Assembly: GCF_001307035.1 (NCBI RefSeq)
Contig: NZ_LKIU01000002.1
Location: 805,528-869,527, forward strand
DNA length: 64,000 bases
From: Arthrobacter sp. Edens01
GTDB taxonomy: Bacteria > Actinomycetota > Actinomycetes > Actinomycetales > Micrococcaceae
Direction of reading: 5' to 3'
Shown here: piece by piece, positions 9,039-15,796 of the stretch
How positions within the stretch are numbered: the stretch's first letter is position 1
How the letters are laid out: the number at the start of each line of letters is the position of its first letter
Translations under genes and position numbers: made by a program
The notes under the pieces: model-generated
The model's database searches: none
Told to the model about the DNA's origin: nothing
The model's input: the letters and a program-made list of their open reading frames with translations, nothing else

Positions 9039-9194
9039 ATGGCTGAAGCAGGCAAGGGCACACCCGACGAAAAGGATGAGGACGGCGGAGCAGGGCCGGA
9101 AGGCACCATCCCCGAGACCGGCGACGGCGTCGCGGCATCCAGCACCGAGGAAGCATCCAGCTTCGAACCTGAAGAGGACGCAGACGGGGTCTGA
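9039..9194 (+). CDS. Small acidic, probably disordered protein (51 aa)
   Basis: ATG at 9039 is preceded by a GAAGGA Shine-Dalgarno. The product is 51 residues, rich in Glu, Asp, Gly, Ser and Pro with no hydrophobic core, beginning M-A-E-A-G-K-G-T and ending in E-E-D-A-D-G-V. I do not recognise a family. It lies between a terminator and the convergent kinase gene, with the two stops only 3 nt apart. Support is the ribosome-binding site, an acidic composition unlike a shadow frame, and the otherwise empty position. It could still be spurious. Confidence 0.5.
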   Translation: MAEAGKGTPDEKDEDGGAGPEGTIPETGDGVAASSTEEASSFEPEEDADGV

Positions 9195-9197
9195 GGG

Positions 9198-10157
9198 TTA
9201 ACCCAGGCTGGGGGCGTGCGACGGCGGGAGCGGAATGTAGATGTTCCCGGTAGTGACTCCGCCGGTGCACACCTCCTCCGCGTCTGCGTCGTCGCCGCTG
9301 GCCGGGGGCACCGCTACTTCGGGCTCCACGGCCAGGAGGCGCAGTGCGCCCGCCGCCTCGTGGGCTGCAGGACGTGCCTCGGGCAGACGGTTGGTCATGG
9401 CGCGCAGCAGTTCCACCCAGTCGCTGCCAAGCGACTCGGGGATTTCGGGGTCGCGCAGCAGCCGGGCAACGGCTGCTTCGACAATCGGACCGGGGAATGC
9501 TTTCTCTCCGGTGAGGGATTCAAGAAGTACCAGTCCAAGCGAGTAAATGTCCGTGGAGGGTGAGACTGTACCGCCCTGGGCTTGTTCGGGGCTGAGGTAG
9601 TTTGCCGTGCCGATCGTCGCACCGTGGGCTGTGGCGACGGTTGCCTCCACCATGCGGGCAATGCCGAAATCGGTGAGCTTGGGGTAGAGCCGGGAGTCGT
9701 GCTCCGCCTGCGGGTAGAGCAGGATGTTTGCCGGCTTCACATCCCGGTGGATGACGCCGTTGGAATGGACGTAGCCCAGCGCGTCGGCCAGGTCTGCCCC
9801 CAGGGAGGCTACGGATACAGCCGGCAGCGGCCCGGATTTCAAGGTCCGGCGCAGGTCCGGGCCGTCCACAAGTTCCATGACCAGGTAATTCAGGACCTGT
9901 TCGTCTTCCTCATGGTGCAGGCCGGCGTCAAGAAGGGTGACCAGGCCCGGGTGATTCAGGGTTGCCAGCAGCAGTGTCTCGGTGTGCTGGCGGCGGTAGT
10001 CGTCGTCCTCCTGGGCGCTGGGACGGAAGACCTTGACGGCGACTTCGCGGCCAAGGTTCTCATCCATCGCCCGGTACACGGACGCAGCGCCACCGGAGCC
10101 GATCAGGTCGGTGGTGCGGTAACGCTGCCCCAGGAATAAGTCCACGGGCGTCCTCAC
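9198..10157 (-). CDS. Soluble serine/threonine protein kinase (PknB-like kinase domain)
   Basis: A 319-residue Hanks-type kinase. Visible elements are the glycine loop GSGGAAS (20-26), VAIK-type lysine K42 in VAVKVF, catalytic loop HRDVKPANIL (137-146), DFG (163-165), TIGTANYLSPE before the APE-equivalent (181-191), and DIYSLG in subdomain IX. All key catalytic residues are present, so it should be active. Unlike PknA/PknB there is no transmembrane helix or PASTA domain; only ~50 variable residues follow the kinase fold, suggesting a cytosolic kinase. No phosphatase or FHA gene is adjacent, so its targets are unknown. Confidence 0.92.
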   Translation of the reverse strand: MRTPVDLFLGQRYRTTDLIGSGGAASVYRAMDENLGREVAVKVFRPSAQEDDDYRRQHTETLLLATLNHPGLVTLLDAGLHHEEDEQVLNYLVMELVDGPDLRRTLKSGPLPAVSVASLGADLADALGYVHSNGVIHRDVKPANILLYPQAEHDSRLYPKLTDFGIARMVEATVATAHGATIGTANYLSPEQAQGGTVSPSTDIYSLGLVLLESLTGEKAFPGPIVEAAVARLLRDPEIPESLGSDWVELLRAMTNRLPEARPAAHEAAGALRLLAVEPEVAVPPASGDDADAEEVCTGGVTTGNIYIPLPPSHAPSLG

Positions 10158-10344
10158 TTAGGGGTTGAACTGCGGGGATGGGTCAATGGACGGATCATGC
10201 TCGATGAATATCGAAAGCACACTTACTAATCTCATGTCAGTGTACTGATTACTCGATCCTATCCTGTCCGGACACCCTTCCCGCGCAGATCTCTCCCGCC
10301 GTAACCAACTCTTGACCTGCGGCTGCCGCTGCCGGGGAGGATTC

Positions 10345-11136
10345 CTACCCGCCGAGAAACTCGAGGGCTGCGGTCTTAAACGCCCGCGAGGTCACGGCAT
10401 TCGCATGTCTGCGCCCGGGCAGGAGCAGCAGGTCAGCCTTTCCGTTCAGCTCTGCCAGCTGCGGAGCGCTCACAGCCAGTTCATCCTGGTCTCCGGCAAC
10501 CAGCAGCAGCGGCATGGAGGGAACGGACTCCGCTGGACGGAAGGGCTCTTCCTTGATGGCCTCAATCAGCGTGAACAGCGCCTCGAGGTTATTGCTGGGG
10601 ACTATCTGCGCCATCTTCAAAAGGTCGGCGCTGACCGGGTCCGGGACCGGAGTGCCTTCTGACAGGAACTTCCGTGCACCCTCCAGATCGAAGTCAGCCA
10701 GCGGATCGCCGGCGCCGGGACCTCCAAGGACCATGCGGTGCACCAGCTGCGGGGCAGCTGCGCCGAACTCCCAGGCGAGCCTTGAGCCCAGGGAATAACC
10801 GATCACGTCCACACCAGACGCCGGATCCGCGTCAACCAGCGGGGTAACGCCGGACTCATCCAGCAGCTCAAGAATTGCCTTACGAATCCGGCTGGGCCGG
10901 TAGTGTTCCCTCTCTTCGGGGCTGCCGCTGAGTCCGTGGCCGGGAAGGTCCACGGTGATGACCCGGCGGCCTGCGCCGGTCAGGGCGCCTATCCATCCGG
11001 TGGAGGCCCAGTTCATCTCCGCGGAGGAGGCGAAGCCGTGCAGGGCCAGCACCGGGCGCAGCACGCTGCCGCCGTCGGGCTCGTGAATCTGGCTGTGCAG
11101 GAGCGGGGAGGTGCTGTCCAGGGTTCCGGCGCCCAT
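10345..11136 (-). CDS. Alpha/beta hydrolase in a 2-oxoacid dehydrogenase operon
   Basis: Translated from ATG at 11136, one base after the lipoyl-protein stop; an alternative ATG at 11148 overlaps that gene. The 263-residue product has the oxyanion motif LALHGFASS (30-38), DLPGHGLSG (63-71), nucleophile elbow GYSLG with Ser115, acid in GDQDEL (216-221) and His244 in GRRHANAV. This is a complete hydrolase triad. In the acetoin dehydrogenase E2 protein AcoC of some bacteria, a lipoyl domain is fused to a similar hydrolase fold instead of the acyltransferase domain; here the two parts are separate adjacent genes. A thioesterase-like or acyl-transfer role is inference. Confidence 0.85.
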   Translation of the reverse strand: MGAGTLDSTSPLLHSQIHEPDGGSVLRPVLALHGFASSAEMNWASTGWIGALTGAGRRVITVDLPGHGLSGSPEEREHYRPSRIRKAILELLDESGVTPLVDADPASGVDVIGYSLGSRLAWEFGAAAPQLVHRMVLGGPGAGDPLADFDLEGARKFLSEGTPVPDPVSADLLKMAQIVPSNNLEALFTLIEAIKEEPFRPAESVPSMPLLLVAGDQDELAVSAPQLAELNGKADLLLLPGRRHANAVTSRAFKTAALEFLGG

Positions 11137-11137
11137 C

Positions 11138-11467
11138 TCAGTCCTCATCAAGGACCGCGGACAGGCGGACCCGGCGGCGTGCCGGCGCCTCCTGCGGTAC
11201 GGTGCCGACAATGCCGGCGGTGTCGTCGGGAACTTCGAAGACTACGAGGGGTTCGCCCACGTTGATCTTCTCTCCGGCTTCGCCGTAGACGCGGGCAACG
11301 ACGCCGGCCTGCGGGGACGGCAGCTCAACAGCAGACTTGCTGGTTTCCACCTCAACCAGCGGCTGGTTGCGCTCAACCTGGTCGCCGGGGGCAACCAGCC
11401 ATTCCAGGACGGTGGCCTCGATCAGGCCTTCACCAAGGTCGGGCAGGGGGAAAGAAATTTCAGCCAC
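11138..11467 (-). CDS. Stand-alone lipoyl-domain protein (E2-like carrier lacking the catalytic domain)
   Basis: GTG at 11467 overlaps the E1beta stop by 8 nt and has GGAG upstream. The 109-residue product starts with FPLPDLGEGLIEATV, typical of the N-terminus of dihydrolipoamide acyltransferases, and carries the lipoylation site VETSKSAVELPSP with Lys44. After the ~80-residue lipoyl domain there are only ~30 residues (Ala/Arg-rich, ending LDED). The peripheral subunit-binding domain and the acyltransferase domain (HxxxDG motif) are missing, and the frame stops cleanly, so this looks like a designed short carrier rather than a frameshift. It would shuttle acyl groups from E1 on a swinging lipoyl arm. 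Confidence 0.88.
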   Translation of the reverse strand: MAEISFPLPDLGEGLIEATVLEWLVAPGDQVERNQPLVEVETSKSAVELPSPQAGVVARVYGEAGEKINVGEPLVVFEVPDDTAGIVGTVPQEAPARRRVRLSAVLDED

Positions 11468-12500
11468 GCCGGTACTCCAATACTCGCTGGATCCCAAAAA
11501 GGATGCGGTCAATGTTCGGGATGTATTCGTCTTCCAGGTCACCCGAGGGATACGGTACGTCGAATCCGGTCACTCGCTCCACCGGGGCCTTGAGTGTGTC
11601 GAAACAGTGCTGCGTGATGAGTGCGGCAACTTCCGCCCCCAGTCCCGCGGTGAGCGGGGCTTCATGGACGACGACGGCGCGGCGCGTCTTGGAAACCGAG
11701 GCAGCCAGGCCTTCGGCGTCGATCGGCTTCAGCCAGCGCAGGTCCAGCACCTCGATTTCGATTCCGTCCTCGGCGGCAAGCTCGGCCACCTGCAGGCAGC
11801 GCGCCACCATGGCGCCCCAGGCGACCAGGGTCAGGTGCCTGCCCTCGCGGACCACCTGTGAACCGTGCAGGTTTCCGGGAGTGCCCGTGTCCACGGTGTC
11901 CTTCTGCCAGTAGCGGGACTTCGGCTCCATGAAGATGACCGGGTCCGGCTGGGCGGCGGCATGCTTGAGCAGGTGGTAGGCCTGGTGGGGGCTCGACGGA
12001 GAGACGACCTTCAGGCCCGGAACGTGCGCGAAGAGCGCCTCGAGGGACTCGCCGTGGTGTTCGGGTGCACGGATGCCGCCGAAGCTGGGAACGCGGAGCG
12101 TGACCGGCATGGGCATGGTGCCGCGGCTGCGGTAGTTCATGCGTGCCAGCTGGGTGATGATCTGGTTCACCGCGGGGTAGGCAAAACCGTCGAACTGCAC
12201 CTCGGGGATGGGGTGGAAGCCGGCCATCGCCAGTCCCACGGACATACCGAGGATGCCTGACTCGGCCAGTGGAGTATCGAAAACCCGATCAGCTCCGAAC
12301 TGCTTCTGCAGTCCGTCAGTGATCCGGAAAACCCCGCCGAGCCGTCCCACGTCTTCACCCAGCACTACGGCCTTGGGATCCTCGGCCAGGATCTCGGCGA
12401 GTGCACGGTTCAGCGCAGCCTGCATGGACATGGTCTCTACGGTGCCGGCGGGGGCATCAGCCTCCATGGGCCGGGCTCCTTCGGTCAATTGGCTAGACAT
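11460..12500 (-). CDS. 2-oxoacid dehydrogenase E1 component, beta subunit
   Basis: A 346-residue transketolase-like beta subunit of a branched-chain 2-oxoacid or pyruvate-type dehydrogenase. Motifs include VVLGEDVGRLGGVFRITDGL with the conserved Glu that activates TPP, DTPLAESGILGMSVGLAMAG, and the C-terminal transketolase region VVREGRHLTLVAWGAMV. The length is normal. ATG at 12500 overlaps the E1alpha stop by 8 nt and has GGGAGG upstream. Together with E1alpha it forms the alpha2beta2 decarboxylase that acylates the lipoyl carrier. Substrate preference cannot be decided; the neighbouring Lrp-type regulator favours branched-chain acids. Confidence 0.92.
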   Translation of the reverse strand: MSSQLTEGARPMEADAPAGTVETMSMQAALNRALAEILAEDPKAVVLGEDVGRLGGVFRITDGLQKQFGADRVFDTPLAESGILGMSVGLAMAGFHPIPEVQFDGFAYPAVNQIITQLARMNYRSRGTMPMPVTLRVPSFGGIRAPEHHGESLEALFAHVPGLKVVSPSSPHQAYHLLKHAAAQPDPVIFMEPKSRYWQKDTVDTGTPGNLHGSQVVREGRHLTLVAWGAMVARCLQVAELAAEDGIEIEVLDLRWLKPIDAEGLAASVSKTRRAVVVHEAPLTAGLGAEVAALITQHCFDTLKAPVERVTGFDVPYPSGDLEDEYIPNIDRILFGIQRVLEYRRG

Positions 12501-13548
12501 GCTCGGATTCCTCCCGCCAGGCGCGGGCCTGGGCCTTGAGTGCGTCGGTGGGTTCGGCGAAGACGTAGTCGAACATCTCCTGGCCGGGGCGGGGTTTCAG
12601 CGCCTGTACACCTTCGCGGACTGTTTCGGTGTGTGCCTTTGCCTCTGCTCCGGCGTTGTCCAGGAATGCCTGGTCTGCGGCACCGCTCTCCAGGAGCAGG
12701 TGTGCCAGGCGTGCAACGGGATCCTCGCCGCCGTCGCGCCGTTCCTCGTCGAGGGTGCGGTACCGCCCGGGATCGTCGCTGGTTGAATGCGGTCCGCGGC
12801 GGTAGGTCATAGCTTCAATGAGCACCGGCCCGTTCCCGGAGCGTGCGTGCTTCAGGGCCGCCCGTGTTGCCCGGACGACGGCGGGGGCGTCGTTGCCGTC
12901 GACGGTCACCGCGGCCATTCCATACCCGGCGGCCCGGGCTGCCACGGTGCCGCCTGCCACCTGTTCCTCGGTGGGCAGCGAGATGGCCCAGCCGTTGTTT
13001 TGGACGAAGAACACCACCGGAGCTTTGAGTACGCCGGCGAAGTTCATGGCTTCATGGACGTCGCCCTGCGAGCTTGCACCGTCGCCGAAGTAGGTGATGG
13101 CCGCCGGCAGGCCGCCGGTTTCATCCTCTGACCGGACAACGTCTGCAGCGCCCAGGCGCTGGCCATGGGCCCAGCCGACGGCGTGCAGCACCGAGCCGCC
13201 CACGACGGCCTGGATCGGTGCCAGCCGGGTAGTGACCGGATTGTAAAGGCCTCCGTGCCAGCTGGCCTTGTGTGTGGACATGTACTCCACCATGTCCACG
13301 CCAAGGGTTAGGGCGACGCCCATCTCGCGGTAGGTCGGAAACGCAAAGTCGCGCGAGGTATCCAGGGCGAACGCGCTGCCCACCTGCGCAGCTTCCTGGC
13401 CAAGTTCCGGTGCGTAGCCGGGCAGGATGCCCTGCCGCTGCCAGGCGACGGCAGCGAGGTCAAGTTCCCTGGTGGAAATAAGCAGTTTGTACAGCTGCCG
13501 CAGTTCCTCGGCGGTGAGCTCGGGGATGCTCGTTGTATCTAGGTCCAT
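12493..13548 (-). CDS. 2-oxoacid dehydrogenase E1 component, alpha subunit
   Basis: A 351-residue TPP-dependent subunit. The thiamine diphosphate motif is GDGASSQGDVHEAMNFAGV with the following NN, and the phosphorylation-loop-like region RRGPHSTSDDPGRYR is present. FAFPTYREMGVALTLGVD is typical of BCKDH/PDH-like E1alpha. I chose ATG 13548 because a -35/-10 pair places the transcription start on this ATG (leaderless) and no Shine-Dalgarno is visible; the frame stays open upstream to 13632. First gene of the operon E1alpha-E1beta-lipoyl-hydrolase. No E3 gene is nearby, so E3 would be shared from elsewhere. Confidence 0.92.
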   Translation of the reverse strand: MDLDTTSIPELTAEELRQLYKLLISTRELDLAAVAWQRQGILPGYAPELGQEAAQVGSAFALDTSRDFAFPTYREMGVALTLGVDMVEYMSTHKASWHGGLYNPVTTRLAPIQAVVGGSVLHAVGWAHGQRLGAADVVRSEDETGGLPAAITYFGDGASSQGDVHEAMNFAGVLKAPVVFFVQNNGWAISLPTEEQVAGGTVAARAAGYGMAAVTVDGNDAPAVVRATRAALKHARSGNGPVLIEAMTYRRGPHSTSDDPGRYRTLDEERRDGGEDPVARLAHLLLESGAADQAFLDNAGAEAKAHTETVREGVQALKPRPGQEMFDYVFAEPTDALKAQARAWREESEHV

Positions 13549-13554
13549 GAGGGA

Positions 13555-13583
13555 AACGTAACGTGAGTCACCAGACTCTGCAA
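13555..13583 (-). promoter_or_regulatory. Leaderless promoter of the 2-oxoacid dehydrogenase operon
   Basis: On the minus strand TTGCAG (13583-13578), 17 nt, TACGTT (13560-13555), then exactly 6 nt to ATG 13548. This places +1 at the start codon, consistent with the lack of a ribosome-binding site. A second pair further upstream, TTGACG (13623-13618) and TACCGT (13601-13596), spaced 16 nt, is also possible. Confidence 0.55.
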
Positions 13584-13945
13584 TACGCATCACAAACGGT
13601 AGGCACAGTGCGCAGATCGTCAATCGCATCACTCAAGTACCTATACAAAGTGCAAAGACCCGCAAGCTGCTGAGTGTTCGGTCGGGGCGCCGGAACGTGC
13701 GGCTCCCGCGGCTGGAGCCGGATCAGGAAAACGAAAGCGCCCTCCCGGCCGGGAGTACCGGGGCGGCTCTTTTCGGGGTAAGCACATGAAGCGTTCGCAG
13801 CGCAGGACTGGCATTTATTTTATTTCCGGGTATGGTCTGGGTATCCGGTCTTTACGAATAAACCGGGTTTCTGAGTGTAGGCATAAAGTTAGGCGGCCTG
13901 AGGAAATTCCCGGCCCGCCGCTTACCAGTCGCTGAGGAGTGCACA
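13584..13945. other. Intergenic region between the dehydrogenase operon and the small basic gene
   Basis: About 360 nt without a convincing gene. It holds the second candidate promoter for the leftward operon (13596-13623) and presumably the promoter of the rightward small gene. A 45-codon frame from ATG 13786 has no Shine-Dalgarno and no recognisable composition, and I did not call it. Confidence 0.5.
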
Positions 13946-14056
13946 TTGTCGGGAAACGCAAAAAAGCCAGGCAAGTCCATCAAGGAGAAACGCGCCGAGA
14001 AGCGGGCCAAGTCGGCCGGTGCTGAGCCGGCCCCCCGTAAGCGCAAGGGCCAGTAG
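13946..14056 (+). CDS. Tiny lysine/arginine-rich protein (36 aa, TTG start)
   Basis: TTG at 13946 lies 6 nt after an excellent GAGGAG Shine-Dalgarno. The 36-residue product is strongly basic, with KKPGKSIKEKRAEKRAKSAG in the middle and ending P-R-K-R-K-G-Q. It resembles short KSIKEKRA-type hypothetical proteins that I associate with Micrococcaceae, though I cannot search to confirm. It has no signal peptide and no hydrophobic segment; RNA or ribosome binding would be a guess from charge. A hairpin follows the stop. Confidence 0.7.
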   Translation: MSGNAKKPGKSIKEKRAEKRAKSAGAEPAPRKRKGQ

Positions 14057-14075
14057 CAGCCCTACGTAGTTGAGC

Positions 14076-14122
14076 AGGTGCGGCCGGTGCGTGGCCATGA
14101 GGCTGCGCACCGGCCCGCACCT
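14076..14122 (+). terminator. GC-rich hairpin after the small basic gene
   Basis: Arms 14076-14091 and 14106-14122 pair over 16 bp with one bulged base and a 14-nt loop. There is no U-tract. It lies 20 nt after the stop codon, so it is a likely intrinsic terminator. Confidence 0.6.
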
Positions 14123-14455
14123 GCGCAAACGCTTCAGGCGGACGGGCAGCGGACGTTACTTTCCTGCCTTGATTTTTCACCCGCATCACTTACTGCATGG
14201 GGAATTCCGCAATTCACCGCGGCTGCGTTTTATATCCGCGGGAACGGAATTTCCGGCGGCAAATAGTATTTTCAATTCTGTGCCCGCAGGTCCGTTTTTC
14301 GCTTCTTGCACGGTGCCGGCCTGTAATTCATTCCGTGCGTGGCGCGCTGCAGCAGGGCTGCCGTGCCGCTAAAGTTCCCACAGGGGCAGTGCCACGTCCC
14401 TGATCCGGACGGTTGTCCGGTTCTTCTCCGGAACTTCCTGTACGGAAAGGTTGCC
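14123..14455. other. Less GC-rich intergenic region upstream of the Lrp-type regulator
   Basis: About 330 nt with no gene I can support. The segment around 14155-14310 is distinctly lower in GC than its surroundings and contains several AATT-centred short palindromes (GGAATTCC near 14200, GGAATTTCC near 14246). This is the likely control region of the Lrp/AsnC gene; the exact promoter is not clear. Confidence 0.4.
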
Positions 14456-14953
14456 ATGGCAACAGATCAGCTTGACGCCCGGATCGTGTCCCTTTTTACC
14501 GATGACCCTCGGATGTCGGTCCTGGAGGCTTCGCGGAAGCTGAAGGTTGCACGGGCAACCGTGCAGGCCAGGCTGGACCGCATGCAGCGAAGCGGCGTCA
14601 TTGCAGGTTGGGGACCCCGGTTGGATCCGGCCGCGCTGGGCTATGTTGTCACCGCGTATTGCTCCCTGACGATCCGCCAGGACATGGGCCATGATGCTGT
14701 GGTAGCCGCGCTGGCAGAGATCCCCGAAGTGCAGGAAGTTCATACCGTGTCGGGGGAAAGCGACCTCATTGCCCGTGTCGCCGCTCGGTCAAACTCAGAC
14801 CTGCAGCGGGTAATCGACTCCATGGTTGCCACTGGCGCCGTGCTCAGGTCTTCCTCGGTCATTGTGCTCAACACCCACTTCGAGGGACGCATGCTCCCGC
14901 TTCTGCACGCGGCAGCCGGTGCCGAGGCCAAGGAGTCCGGGCAAAGCGCGTAA
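14456..14953 (+). CDS. Lrp/AsnC family transcriptional regulator
   Basis: A 165-residue regulator. The N-terminal winged helix-turn-helix (residues ~5-60) has DQLDARIVSLFTDDPRMSVLE and VARATVQARLDRMQRSGVI, the usual AsnC-type DNA-binding region. The C-terminal RAM/ligand-binding domain includes VQEVHTVSGESDLIARVAA. ATG 14456 is preceded by GGAAAGG at proper spacing; an upstream in-frame extension lacks one. Its position beside a 2-oxoacid dehydrogenase operon is reminiscent of BkdR-type regulators that respond to branched-chain amino acids, but that link is inference. Confidence 0.9.
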   Translation: MATDQLDARIVSLFTDDPRMSVLEASRKLKVARATVQARLDRMQRSGVIAGWGPRLDPAALGYVVTAYCSLTIRQDMGHDAVVAALAEIPEVQEVHTVSGESDLIARVAARSNSDLQRVIDSMVATGAVLRSSSVIVLNTHFEGRMLPLLHAAAGAEAKESGQSA

Positions 14954-14991
14954 CGTTCCCGGTTCAAAGCGCCTGGAACCCAGGGTGATGA

Positions 14992-15014
14992 GTTAGAGTC
15001 GGCATGACTCTTAC
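14992..15014. promoter_or_regulatory. Candidate NrtR operator upstream of nrtR-nadA-nadC
   Basis: GTTAGAGTC (14992-15000) and GACTCTTAC (15006-15014) form a 9-bp inverted repeat with one mismatch and a 5-nt spacer, 47 nt before the nrtR start. It overlaps a possible -10 (TAGAGT, 14994-14999). It is a logical autoregulatory operator for the adjacent Nudix-type repressor. Confidence 0.65.
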
Positions 15015-15060
15015 TTAGCTCCTGCGGGCACAGGCCCGCGTCCCGGGAAGGCCACGACTG

Positions 15061-15795
15061 ATGAGCCCCAGATATGCCAACGTCTCGGAGCGGGAGCAGG
15101 AACCGCCGTCGCTGGCCATCTCAACGGTGATTTTCGCGCTCCGCCCGGATCCTGACACGGGCAGCCTGACGCTCTGGCTGCCGCTCGTCCGTCGGATCCG
15201 GCAGCCTTACCTCGATCTGTGGGCACTGCCGGGAGGGCCGCTGCAGCCCAGCGAATCACTCCAGGATGCCGCAGCGCGCAACCTGCAGGAGACCACCGGG
15301 CTGCAGCCAAGCTATCTGGAACAGCTGTACGCCTTCGGCGGCCCGGACCGCTCTCCGTCCCCCAGGGTTGTCTCGATCGTGTACTGGGCCCTGGTGCAGC
15401 CGGACGAGGCCGCCCTGGCCCGGCAGGACGAAAACGTTGCCTGGTTCCGGGCGGACAAAGTTGGAACGCTGGCCTTTGACCACAACCAGATTGTTGACTA
15501 TGCGCTCTGGCGGCTCCGGAACAAGCTTGAATACGGCACCGTGGCCTATGCGTTCCTGGGTCCCACTTTCACCCTGGCGCAGGTCCGGGAGGTCTACGAG
15601 GCTGTTCTGGGGCGTGGCCTGGACCCTGCCAACTTCCGCCGCCAACTCCAGGCCTCCGTGCACATTGAACCCACCGACGGATACCTTCAGGGCGGCCGCC
15701 ACCGCCCGCCGCGGCTGTACCGGTATGCGGGCCCGGATCCCCGGACGGATTCATTCCCCGCGAGCCAGGCACGCCCTCAAGCAACGGAGCACTGA
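15061..15795 (+). CDS. nrtR: NrtR, Nudix-related transcriptional regulator of NAD biosynthesis
   Basis: A 244-residue protein with an N-terminal Nudix-like domain (about 15-140) and a C-terminal winged-helix region (about 155-235). The Nudix box is degenerate: in GGPLQPSESLQDAAARNLQETTG the REUXEEXG core reads RNLQETTG, losing catalytic Glu positions. This fits a ligand sensor rather than a hydrolase. NrtR proteins bind ADP-ribose and repress NAD genes. It heads a run nrtR-nadA-nadC-cysteine desulfurase, with nadA starting 1 nt after its stop. ATG 15061 has GGGAAGG upstream. Confidence 0.92.
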   Translation: MSPRYANVSEREQEPPSLAISTVIFALRPDPDTGSLTLWLPLVRRIRQPYLDLWALPGGPLQPSESLQDAAARNLQETTGLQPSYLEQLYAFGGPDRSPSPRVVSIVYWALVQPDEAALARQDENVAWFRADKVGTLAFDHNQIVDYALWRLRNKLEYGTVAYAFLGPTFTLAQVREVYEAVLGRGLDPANFRRQLQASVHIEPTDGYLQGGRHRPPRLYRYAGPDPRTDSFPASQARPQATEH

Positions 15796-15796
15796 G

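Noticed and set aside
13786..13923. 45-codon frame beginning ATG 13786
   Set aside because: No ribosome-binding site, no recognisable composition, and it ends just before the well-supported TTG-started small gene.
15266..15796. Extension of the nadA frame upstream into nrtR
   Set aside because: It overlaps the whole C-terminal half of nrtR in another phase, with no ribosome-binding site; the proper ATG with GGAG is at 15797.
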